The notes under the pieces are model-generated. The model ran no database searches. It was given only the letters and a program-made list of their open reading frames with translations, and was not told the origin of the DNA. A stretch of DNA of 26,158 nucleotides from Bacteroidota bacterium (GTDB lineage: Bacteria > Bacteroidota > Bacteroidia > Flavobacteriales > Crocinitomicaceae), in the NCBI GenBank assembly GCA_029558435.1, contig JAKQEZ010000005.1, positions 1 to 26,158 of the forward strand, read 5' to 3'. Shown piece after piece: positions 15,912 through 22,862 of this stretch. Position numbers and translations under genes: made by a program. Every line of letters starts with the position of its first letter. The first letter of the stretch is position 1.

Positions 15912-17906
15912 ATGAATAATCCAGTTCACCACAAAACACACAAACCCCTACTCCTCCTTACTTTTATTGTGTTTATTGTGCAGCTTTCCATTGCGCAGGC
16001 TCCTCCGGGAATGCCTCCTTGTGGAACAAATGATGCACCGGGTGAAACCGTTTGTACAGCAACACCTATTTGTAACTTGAATGGTTATTGTGGACAAACA
16101 TCTACTTCATATGCTGCTGACTCATGGCCAGAATTAGCAACAACTTTTCAAAATTGTACTAGTAATGGGTGGGATTATGGAACCATAGAAAATAATTCCT
16201 TTTTATCCTTTGTAGCAAGTTCTTCCAACATTAGTTTTGATACCTATGTTTACAATTGTGCTGGTTTAGGAACAGGTGGAATACAATTGATGTTGTTTTC
16301 TGCAGACAACTGTTCTAGTGGACCTGTTACAGCCTACACTTGTGCCTTAGAATTTCAAGAACAAAGCACACCTCATAACCTAGCTGCAACTGGATTAACT
16401 CCAGGAAACACTTATTACATCATGATTGATGGCTATGCCGGAAAGCAGTGTGATTATACCTTTGTTGCAACTGAAGGTGTAGCAATGCCGTCTGTTGAAA
16501 TTACTCCTGGTCCTTCTGTTAACCTATGTCAAGGTGAGTCAGTAGAAGTAACAGCTTCTGGAGGTAGTGGAACTTATACGTGGAATGCAGACCCAGCTTT
16601 GAGTGCAACAACGGGAGCAACCGTAACCATCACACCGCCAACAACGGTAGGAGCATACACCTACGTCGTTCAATCTTCGGGTGGAACAACTTTTTGTCCA
16701 GAAAATAGTTCGGATACACTTACAGTGAATGTAACTGATTGTGGTACTTGTAACGTTGGTTTATCATTAACTTCTACCGATTGCAATGCTGCAAACAATA
16801 CGTATGACGCAACTGTTTCTATTGCATTTGCCAATCAACCAACAACAGGTGATTTGATTTTAACTGCATGCGATGGCTCCACTCAAACCATTCCAGTTGC
16901 ATCGTTGGGAACAAGTTCCTACACGGCTACCATTCCTAATTTAAGTTTGGCAACTGCCAACTGTCAGGTTGTTGCATCGTTTTCTGCTACGCCTGATTGT
17001 GCTGATACCTTAGTTATTACACCAAGTGCAGCACAAACACCAACGTTTACCAATCCAGGACCGTTGTGTGTGGGACAAGCCTACACGTTGCCAACTACAT
17101 CCGATAATGGAATTACAGGTACATGGGCACCTGCATACAATGCTAATCAAACAACAACTTATACGTTTACACCAACTGGTAACGATTGTGCAACAACGGC
17201 AACTATGACGATTACCATTACCAATGAAATCACACCAACGTTTACCAATCCAGGGCCAATGTGTGTGGGACAAACTTATACATTGCCAACTACATCCGAC
17301 AATGGAATTACAGGTACGTGGACACCTGCATACAATGCCAATCAAACAACAACATATACGTTTACACCAACATCAAGCACATGTGCAACAACAGCAACTA
17401 TGACGATTGATGTAGTTAATGAAATCGTACCAACGTTTGATCCAATCACTCCAATTTGCCTTGGCACGGACTATGCGTTACCAACAACATCAACCAATGG
17501 GGTAGTAGGAACTTGGTCGCCGGCAATCAACAACACACAAACAACAACCTATACATTTACACCAACCTCTAGTTCGTGTGCTGTTTCTACTACGTTGGTT
17601 GTTGAAACCGATGAAACGCTTTGTCCTGAGCAACCATTTATTGAATTGCCCAATGTTTTTACTCCAAATGGAGATAATGTAAACGAAACATACATTCTAA
17701 CATTAAAAGGAATTGAAAGCATTGAGTATTGGATAGTAAATCGTTGGGGCGAGATGGTTTATCATTCTACTAGTTTAACAGATTTCTGGAATGGAAAAAC
17801 CAAAGGTGGTTCATCTGCAGAAGGTGTTTATTTTATTAAATACAAAGCTAAAGGTGTGAACCAGCAAGAGTTAAGTGGACAAACATTTTTTCATTTAGAG
17901 CGTTAA
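15912..17906 (+). CDS. Second T9SS type B cargo protein sharing the 65-residue repeat
   Basis: 664 residues. An N-terminal signal peptide, about 28 residues long, has a His/Lys-rich start and a long Leu/Ile/Val core ending LSIAQ. Residues about 35-190 are a Cys-containing, beta-rich domain (CNLNGYCGQTS, then SFLSFVASSSNISFDTYVYNC, GLTPGNTYYIMIDGYAG) like the N-terminal modules of many Flavobacteriales surface proteins. Ig-like segments cover about 195-370. Three 65-residue repeats span 376-570, and the CHU_C sorting domain is 579-664 (LPNVFTPNGDN, VNRWGEMVYHSTSLTDFWNG, VYFIKYKAKG). The C-terminal domain is strikingly similar to that of the upstream gene in protein, yet many codons differ. It is read from the same message (26-base gap), and a strong terminator follows. 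The ligand or function is unknown. Confidence 0.88.
   Translation: MNNPVHHKTHKPLLLLTFIVFIVQLSIAQAPPGMPPCGTNDAPGETVCTATPICNLNGYCGQTSTSYAADSWPELATTFQNCTSNGWDYGTIENNSFLSFVASSSNISFDTYVYNCAGLGTGGIQLMLFSADNCSSGPVTAYTCALEFQEQSTPHNLAATGLTPGNTYYIMIDGYAGKQCDYTFVATEGVAMPSVEITPGPSVNLCQGESVEVTASGGSGTYTWNADPALSATTGATVTITPPTTVGAYTYVVQSSGGTTFCPENSSDTLTVNVTDCGTCNVGLSLTSTDCNAANNTYDATVSIAFANQPTTGDLILTACDGSTQTIPVASLGTSSYTATIPNLSLATANCQVVASFSATPDCADTLVITPSAAQTPTFTNPGPLCVGQAYTLPTTSDNGITGTWAPAYNANQTTTYTFTPTGNDCATTATMTITITNEITPTFTNPGPMCVGQTYTLPTTSDNGITGTWTPAYNANQTTTYTFTPTSSTCATTATMTIDVVNEIVPTFDPITPICLGTDYALPTTSTNGVVGTWSPAINNTQTTTYTFTPTSSSCAVSTTLVVETDETLCPEQPFIELPNVFTPNGDNVNETYILTLKGIESIEYWIVNRWGEMVYHSTSLTDFWNGKTKGGSSAEGVYFIKYKAKGVNQQELSGQTFFHLER
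17037..17621 (+). repeat. Three tandem 195-bp coding repeats
   Basis: Units start at 17037, 17232 and 17427, again exactly 195 bp apart. They encode the same 65-residue module as the array at 14431-15600 (TPTFTNPGP-C, TSDNGITGTW, NQTTTYTFTPT, second Cys). Units 1 and 2 are near copies; unit 3 (VPTFDPITPIC) has diverged. Confidence 0.93.
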
Positions 17907-17933
17907 AATTTTAATAAAAAGATACAACAGTTT

Positions 17934-17964
17934 AAAGGGTGGTTTTGATAATCACCCTTTTTTT
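17934..17964 (+). terminator. Rho-independent terminator of the T9SS cargo operon
   Basis: AAAGGGTG (17934-17941) pairs with CACCCTTT (17953-17960), an 8-bp stem that may extend by two pairs, followed by more T. It lies 27 bases after the stop of the second cargo gene, on the plus strand. The remaining bases to 18015 show nothing further. Confidence 0.85.
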
Positions 17965-18015
17965 GTGGCAATTAGCTTAATAGCAATTAACTAAACCAGT
18001 TCTTATTGTGAGGTA

Positions 18016-18753
18016 TTATTTTAATCCGCTGGCAATTAATTGAAAACATTTTTCTTTCAATTCCTCTACTGTTTTTTGTTGCACTTCTTCAACCGTAATG
18101 ACTGGATGAAACACTTGTTTGGCAAAACCAGGACGACAGGATTGCAACCAATGTAACGGATCAGAAAATAATTGATAGTGATTCACATAAGTAACAGGTA
18201 AAATAGGGGTGTTGGTTTCTTTTGCCAATCGAAAAGCTCCATCTTTAAACGGCAACATCTGCGGTCGCTCGTGGTCGGGAATTCCTCCTTCTGGGAAAAT
18301 AACAATCGACCAACCGTGAGCTAATTTTTCTTTTGCCAAAGCCATTGTTTTAGCTGTTTTGGATTTATCGCCCCGAAAAACAGGAATATTGTAATTTTTA
18401 AAATAATACTTGATGATGGGATACGATAAAATTTCGCTTTTACCTAAAAAAACATGTGGAAAACGAATCAATACCGAAGGAGTGAGAAAAATATCGCCAT
18501 ACGATGCATGATTGGCAACAATGATGTAGGCTCCACGTTTTATTTTTTCATGATAGCGAACTTTTGGTGGCCAAAGCACACAAATTCTAAAAAAAATGCT
18601 CCAAAAACCAAATAAATAAAATGCCACTTTGTGCAAGGGCTTGATGGCAGTTGAGAGGGTTAAAAATGGGAATAAAATCACTGCTGTTACCACAAACAAC
18701 ACCATGACGTATAGTTTGTATACAAAGTAAAACAGCCCTACTATCAATTTCAT
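18016..18753 (-). CDS. 1-acyl-sn-glycerol-3-phosphate acyltransferase (PlsC family)
   Basis: Transfers an acyl chain to lysophosphatidic acid, or to a related lysolipid or aminolipid, at the inner membrane. 245 residues. Two N-terminal hydrophobic stretches lie at about 5-30 and 42-60. The acyltransferase motifs appear in order: NHASYGD (81-87, the H-X4-D catalytic pair His82/Asp87), VFRGDKSKT (125-133), FPEGG (153-157) and ILPVTY (174-179). The length and all four blocks are normal. It is the last gene of an apparent operon, starting 22 bases after the ABC permease stop. Since Bacteroidota often carry several PlsC paralogues for phospholipids and amino-acid lipids, the exact acceptor is uncertain and I give no symbol. 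Confidence 0.88.
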   Translation of the reverse strand: MKLIVGLFYFVYKLYVMVLFVVTAVILFPFLTLSTAIKPLHKVAFYLFGFWSIFFRICVLWPPKVRYHEKIKRGAYIIVANHASYGDIFLTPSVLIRFPHVFLGKSEILSYPIIKYYFKNYNIPVFRGDKSKTAKTMALAKEKLAHGWSIVIFPEGGIPDHERPQMLPFKDGAFRLAKETNTPILPVTYVNHYQLFSDPLHWLQSCRPGFAKQVFHPVITVEEVQQKTVEELKEKCFQLIASGLK

Positions 18754-18775
18754 GCGTTTTGAGTGATTTTTAAAA

Positions 18776-19606
18776 CTATAAATCGCGTTTTTGAATCAAT
18801 TTATACGACAACCAACCAAACAAAATCGCATACAAACACGTTACCAGCATATAACTCCAATCAACAGGTTGATATTCAAAAATGGATTGCCCGGTAATAA
18901 AACCTTCAATTTTAACTTTTGGAAAACCAATTAAGTTAGACGAAGCTCCAAGAGGCAAGTAGTTGGTCAATAAAAACGGATGTTGATCGTCAATTTTACC
19001 ACTGTTAAGCAACGAAACAGATTCAATGGTGCGCAAAACAGCTTCAATTACCCACCAAACAACCAATCCCAAGAGCGAAAGTGCACTTTTACGGAGTAAA
19101 AACGCCAAAAACATACAAAAAGAGAAGAAAAACACCAGTTTTACAAAGTATGCAAGAATAAAATCCATTCCTTGAACCGTGATGGCACTAAAACCAGAAA
19201 AAGACGCACCCAACACAAGAGCAATTCCTAAAACAAAAATGGTTGAAACAATTACCAAAAGCAGTGTGCTGTATAGTTTGGAAAGTATAAATTCTTTTTT
19301 GCTCAAGCCGTCAATTAAATTTTGTTTTAACGTGCCGTTGGCGTATTCATTGGTAATGTTTAGTATCAAGATGATGGCCAAAAACATTTTTCCAATTGCA
19401 ACCAAATAGGTAATGTTTTGCCAAAACGCTGGAAATTTAAAAAATCCAAGCTGAACAATATCCAATTTTACACCGCCAATGGTTGGTTCTATGAATGCCA
19501 ACACAACACCCATTACCACCAACAATGCAAAATACAACAAGGTAAATATGCGGGTAGATTTGTAGTAAAACAGTTTGTACCACTCAATTGCTAATAGTCG
19601 TTTCAT
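18776..19606 (-). CDS. ABC-2 type transporter permease
   Basis: 276 residues with about six hydrophobic segments (near 20-38, 62-82, 112-132, 145-165, 170-190 and 250-268), the usual ABC-2 membrane subunit. The N-terminus MKRLLAIEWYKLFYYKSTR is the typical amphipathic start of BcrB/NatB-like permeases, and ITNEYANGTLKQNLIDGLSKKEFILSK in shape is the conserved first cytoplasmic loop. Its ATG overlaps the stop of the ATPase gene by 4 bases (ATGA), strong evidence for a stoichiometric pair. The export substrate is not evident; relatives handle peptides, antibiotics, lipids or ions. Confidence 0.88.
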   Translation of the reverse strand: MKRLLAIEWYKLFYYKSTRIFTLLYFALLVVMGVVLAFIEPTIGGVKLDIVQLGFFKFPAFWQNITYLVAIGKMFLAIILILNITNEYANGTLKQNLIDGLSKKEFILSKLYSTLLLVIVSTIFVLGIALVLGASFSGFSAITVQGMDFILAYFVKLVFFFSFCMFLAFLLRKSALSLLGLVVWWVIEAVLRTIESVSLLNSGKIDDQHPFLLTNYLPLGASSNLIGFPKVKIEGFITGQSIFEYQPVDWSYMLVTCLYAILFGWLSYKLIQKRDL

Positions 19607-20505
19607 GCGTTATAGTTTTTTTGAGTTAATGTTAAGAATTGCTGCTCCAAATTGTCTTTTTTCTTCACTAAATGGTTGAGCACAATTCCTTTTTCAAACG
19701 CCAATTGGTTGATGGTTGCCGCATCCACATCTTCCTTGAAAAAAACTTTGAGGTGGTTTTTCTCCTCGCTCATTTTATCAAATGCGGCGTGATTGCTAAT
19801 CCAGTTTTTTAAGGCAACACCATCTTTGGCATTGATTTCAAAATAGCCATAGTTGGCGGTCATTTCGTCCACTTTACCACTGTACAACGTTTTTCCTTTT
19901 TCAAGAATGATAACGTGTGAACAAACTTTTTCCACTTCATCCAATAAGTGACTGGCCAAAATAATGGTAGTACCCAACGATGCAATTTTAACAATCAACT
20001 CCCGAATTTGAATGATTCCTTGTGGGTCGAGGCCATTGGTTGGCTCGTCTAAAATCAACACTTCTGGGTCGTTGAGCAAAGCAGCTGCAATTGCCAATCG
20101 TTGTTTCATCCCTAATGAATAGGCACTGAATTTATCGTGTTTACGAGCAAGCAATCCCACTAATTCCAATTTTTCATCAATTTTTGCAGGCGACACGTTT
20201 TTAATTTTTGCAACAATTTGCAAATTTTGCTCGGCCGAAAGATAAGGGTAAAAATTGGGGCGCTCAATAATGGCGCCTATGCGTTGTAACGATTGTGTGG
20301 TAGGTGTATCATTGAACCAAGTCCAACTGCCCGAAGTAGCATTAACAACGTTGAGAATAACCCCCAAAGTAGTCGATTTTCCAGAGCCATTGGGTCCTAA
20401 CAAACCATAAATATTTCCTTTTTCAACAGATAGGTTGAGGTTGTCAACCGCTGTTAAGTTTTTGTATTTTTTGGTAAGATTTACAATTTCAAGTACTTTT
20501 TCCAT
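19603..20505 (-). CDS. ABC transporter ATP-binding protein (BcrA/CcmA-like)
   Basis: 300 residues from the ATG at 20505; an upstream in-frame ATG at 20535 would add ten residues that do not fit the family start. Walker A is GPNGSGKS (37-44). The ABC signature is YSLGMKQR (119-126), the divergent form common in ABC-2 exporters. Walker B with the D-loop is ILDEPTNGLDP (151-161), and the H-loop His is 186 (LASHLLDEV). A C-terminal accessory region of about 80 residues follows. Gliding motility protein GldA was considered but the sequence reads as the generic BcrA type. Only 19 bases separate its start from the terminator of the upstream small-peptide gene, so no separate promoter is obvious. Confidence 0.9.
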   Translation of the reverse strand: MEKVLEIVNLTKKYKNLTAVDNLNLSVEKGNIYGLLGPNGSGKSTTLGVILNVVNATSGSWTWFNDTPTTQSLQRIGAIIERPNFYPYLSAEQNLQIVAKIKNVSPAKIDEKLELVGLLARKHDKFSAYSLGMKQRLAIAAALLNDPEVLILDEPTNGLDPQGIIQIRELIVKIASLGTTIILASHLLDEVEKVCSHVIILEKGKTLYSGKVDEMTANYGYFEINAKDGVALKNWISNHAAFDKMSEEKNHLKVFFKEDVDAATINQLAFEKGIVLNHLVKKKDNLEQQFLTLTQKNYNA

Positions 20506-20524
20506 GTGTAGTTGTGTTTCAAAC

Positions 20525-20553
20525 AAAAAAACCACCTAAAATAAGGTGGTTTT
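20525..20553 (-). terminator. Rho-independent terminator of the small Cys-rich peptide gene
   Basis: A 10-bp perfect stem pairs 20528-20537 with 20544-20553 across a 6-base loop. On the minus strand the stem ends in a run of seven U (20531-20525). It lies 22 bases after the stop of the small gene and 19 bases before the ABC ATPase start, so it may act as an attenuator of the ABC operon. Confidence 0.8.
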
Positions 20554-20575
20554 CTTCAATTCTTATGAAAAGTTA

Positions 20576-20797
20576 TTATTTCTTTTCAGCTGAACAGCAA
20601 GATTTTTTAGATGCTTCACCTGAACAAGACTTTTTAGAAGTGTCTGATGAAGTTGAGTGACATGATTTTTTGCTGTTGCTTTTTTTCTTGTTACCATCTT
20701 GGAAAACTGTGTAGTTTGTAGATGTTGCAGCGTAAACTGCGTTAGAAATATAACCTGTTGCAAATACTAATGTTAAAGCTAATGCTAATTTTTTCAT
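20576..20797 (-). CDS. Small secreted Lys/Ser/Cys-rich protein of unknown function
   Basis: 73 residues from the ATG at 20797. That start yields a textbook signal peptide (MKKLALALTLVFATGYISNA, cleavage near VYA at 21-23) and follows an AT-rich leader; the longer frame from 20851 would put 18 unrelated residues in front. The mature part is about 50 residues and contains a three-times repeated SKKSC motif, with Cys at 46, 58, 67 and 68, and His47 next to the first. It is strongly basic, with Ser and Lys making up most of the tail. I do not recognise a family. Metal binding, a cationic envelope peptide, or a disulfide-linked toxin-like peptide are all possible. The candidate promoter and strong terminator indicate a real, separately transcribed gene. 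Confidence 0.72.
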   Translation of the reverse strand: MKKLALALTLVFATGYISNAVYAATSTNYTVFQDGNKKKSNSKKSCHSTSSDTSKKSCSGEASKKSCCSAEKK

Positions 20798-20820
20798 GAT
20801 TATTCGTTTTAAATGTGGTA

Positions 20821-20851
20821 CTAATTTAATACTTTTTAAGCACAATAACAA
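20821..20851 (-). promoter_or_regulatory. Candidate promoter of the small Cys-rich peptide gene
   Basis: On the minus strand TTG (20851-20849), a 20-base spacer, then TAAATTAG (20828-20821), one base from TAnnTTTG. The ATG follows 23 bases later. Confidence 0.4.
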
Positions 20852-20888
20852 GATTTAACAAATTTTTGTAATTGAAGTCACAAAAGAT

Positions 20889-22178
20889 TTACTCCACAAT
20901 TATTATGTAGTTGTTCTTTTTTCCTTTTCCAATCAAAATGTATTTTCCATTGATGAGGTGTTCGTCTGAAAAAGTAAAGTTTTCGTCCACTTTTTCTTTG
21001 TTAACTGCTACTGCATTTGCTTTCAATTCACGTTTTGCCTCTCCGTTGGATGCAAGAAAGCCCGTTTTTCCGGCCAATGCATCTACAATGGTTAAGCTTT
21101 TAAACTCTTCTTTTGAAATAGTAGCTTGCGGTACACCAGCAAACACCGAGAAGAAATCTTTTTCAGACAATTGTTTTAAATCGTCTGAGGTTGATTTTCC
21201 AAACAAAATATTAGAAGCAGCAATGGCTGTTTTTAACGCTTGCTCACTGTGAACGGTGATGGTTAAATCTTCTGCCAAGGCTTTTTGCAACACACGTAAA
21301 TGTGGCGCTTCTTGATGTTCTTGAATCAATGCTTCAATTTCTTCTTTGCTTCTGAAAGTAAAAATTTTGATGTATTTGGCAGCATCTTCATCCGAAGTGT
21401 TCAACCAAAATTGGTAAAATTCATACGGTGTTGTTTTTTCTTCATCCAACCAAATGTTTCCTTTTTCGGATTTCCCAAATTTAGTTCCATCTGCCTTGGT
21501 AATCAAGGGGCAAGTTAACGCAAAAGCTTTGCCGCCACCAATTCTACGAATCAATTCTGTTCCTGTTGTGATGTTTCCCCATTGGTCAGAACCACCCATT
21601 TGCAACGTGCAATTTTTAGTTTTATACAAGTGTAAAAAGTCGTAGCCTTGCACCAATTGGTAGGTGAATTCTGTGAAACTCATGCCATCGTTGGCTTCGC
21701 CGTTCAATCGTTTTTTAACAGAATCTTTTGCCATCATGTAGTTCACCGTAATGTGTTTTCCAACATCGCGAATGAAGTCTAAAAATGAAAAATTCTTCAT
21801 CCAATCGTAGTTGTTTACCATTTCGGCAGCATTTTCGGCATTTGATTCAAAATCTAAAAATTTAGCCAATTGTTTTTGAATGCACGCTTGGTTGTGTTTC
21901 AAAGTTGCTTCGTCCAACAAATTGCGCTCGTTTGATTTCCCGGATGGGTCACCAATCATACCTGTTGCACCACCAATCAACGCTAATGGTTTATGCCCTG
22001 CGTTTTGAAAATGTTTGAGCAACATCACACCTACCAAGTGACCAACGTGCAATGAATCAGCTGTTGGGTCTATTCCGACATAAGCCGTGCGCATCTGTTC
22101 CAACAAATGTTCTTCTGTTTCGGGCATTACATCGTGGAGCATTCCTCTCCAACTTACTTCTTGAATGAAATTTTTCAC
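20889..22178 (-). CDS. tyrS: Tyrosyl-tRNA synthetase
   Basis: Charges tRNA-Tyr. 429 residues, complete. The class I signatures are HVGH (44-47, in [12 protein letters not shown]) and KFGKS (233-237, the KMSKS loop). Tyr-site residues lie in the YQLVQGYDF and GGSDQWGN segments. The C-terminal S4-like RNA-binding domain is about 360-429 ([25 protein letters not shown]). The start is GTG at 22178: the resulting N-terminus [20 protein letters not shown] matches bacterial TyrS, no ATG lies just upstream, and the next Met (residue 13) would remove conserved sequence. A strong terminator separates it from the upstream pyrophosphatase gene. No T-box-like leader fits in the short space. Confidence 0.96.
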   Translation of the reverse strand: MKNFIQEVSWRGMLHDVMPETEEHLLEQMRTAYVGIDPTADSLHVGHLVGVMLLKHFQNAGHKPLALIGGATGMIGDPSGKSNERNLLDEATLKHNQACIQKQLAKFLDFESNAENAAEMVNNYDWMKNFSFLDFIRDVGKHITVNYMMAKDSVKKRLNGEANDGMSFTEFTYQLVQGYDFLHLYKTKNCTLQMGGSDQWGNITTGTELIRRIGGGKAFALTCPLITKADGTKFGKSEKGNIWLDEEKTTPYEFYQFWLNTSDEDAAKYIKIFTFRSKEEIEALIQEHQEAPHLRVLQKALAEDLTITVHSEQALKTAIAASNILFGKSTSDDLKQLSEKDFFSVFAGVPQATISKEEFKSLTIVDALAGKTGFLASNGEAKRELKANAVAVNKEKVDENFTFSDEHLINGKYILIGKGKKNNYIIIVE

Positions 22179-22202
22179 GTTAATTTTGTTTTAAATGCTA
22201 TT

Positions 22203-22243
22203 AAAAAAGAATCCGTTTTTCGCATAATAAATCGAAAAACGGA
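22203..22243 (-). terminator. Rho-independent terminator of the pyrophosphatase gene
   Basis: An 11-bp perfect stem (22212-22222 with 22233-22243) and 10-base loop. On the minus strand it is followed by TTCTTTTTT. It sits 22 bases after the ppa stop and only 24 bases before the tyrS start codon. Confidence 0.85.
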
Positions 22244-22265
22244 CACTTGTTATTTTCAAAAATTA

Positions 22266-22808
22266 TTATGCTTTAACGGCAAATTTTTCTTTGTAGTCAA
22301 CAACGCTTTTTTCAAAAATGCGAATTGCTTCTTCACGGTTCAAAAATCCTTTTACTTCTGTTGATTTCTTTTCCAATTTTTTATAATCTTCAAAGAAAAC
22401 GCGGATTTCATCCAAAATGTGCGGATTCAATTCAGAAATATCGTTGATGTGGTTCCAGTTTTTATCGCCTTTTGCAACAGCAATAATTTTGTCGTCCATT
22501 TCGCCACCATCAATCATTTGCATTACACCTATTATTTTTGCTTCAACCAAACATAACGGAACCATTTCTACGTCTGTCAACACCAAAATATCCAATGGAT
22601 CGTTGTCGTCGCAATATGTTTGTGGAATAAACCCGTAGTTTGCAGGATATGACATTGGCGATGCAATAACTCTATCCAAGCAAATCAAACCAGAATCTTT
22701 GTCCAATTCGTATTTTGCTCTACTGTTTTTTGGTATTTCAATAATTCCTTTTACAACTTGTGGTGCTTCGTCTCCAAAAGACACATCATGCCATGCGTTA
22801 AAACTCAT
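22266..22808 (-). CDS. ppa: Soluble inorganic pyrophosphatase (family I)
   Basis: Hydrolyses pyrophosphate to phosphate, driving biosynthetic reactions in the cytoplasm. 180 residues, typical of the bacterial hexameric enzyme. The signature DDNDPLDILVLT begins at residue 67, with the metal-binding Asp residues in place. Other blocks are present: EIPKNSRAKYELDKDSG (24-40, substrate Lys and Arg), YPANYGFIPQTY (54-65), DGGEMDDKIIAV and FFEDYKKLE. The start is the ATG at 22808. An exact -7 octamer lies 40 bases upstream, and a terminator follows. Confidence 0.96.
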   Translation of the reverse strand: MSFNAWHDVSFGDEAPQVVKGIIEIPKNSRAKYELDKDSGLICLDRVIASPMSYPANYGFIPQTYCDDNDPLDILVLTDVEMVPLCLVEAKIIGVMQMIDGGEMDDKIIAVAKGDKNWNHINDISELNPHILDEIRVFFEDYKKLEKKSTEVKGFLNREEAIRIFEKSVVDYKEKFAVKA

Positions 22809-22848
22809 TTTATCTTAATTTTAAATGTTATCACAAAAATTTAGATTG

Positions 22849-22856
22849 CAAATGTA
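22849..22856 (-). promoter_or_regulatory. Candidate -7 promoter element for ppa
   Basis: TACATTTG on the minus strand exactly matches TAnnTTTG, in the 54-base gap between the VWA gene stop and the ppa start. It is the same octamer as at 12295-12302. No -33 TTTG is visible at the usual distance. Confidence 0.45.
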
Positions 22857-22862
22857 CAAAAA

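Noticed and set aside
14431..17621. Regularly spaced repeats as a possible CRISPR array or noncoding satellite
   Set aside because: The 195-bp units are in frame, protein-coding, keep conserved residues, and have no spacer/repeat division.
13318..17906. Horizontal transfer of the two surface-protein genes
   Set aside because: Thr/Asn-rich composition explains the codon bias; no mobile element, tRNA junction or direct repeat flanks them.
19603..20505. ABC ATPase as gliding motility protein GldA
   Set aside because: The sequence reads as a generic BcrA-type ATPase, the permease is ABC-2 type without a GldG-like partner, and no other gld gene is nearby.
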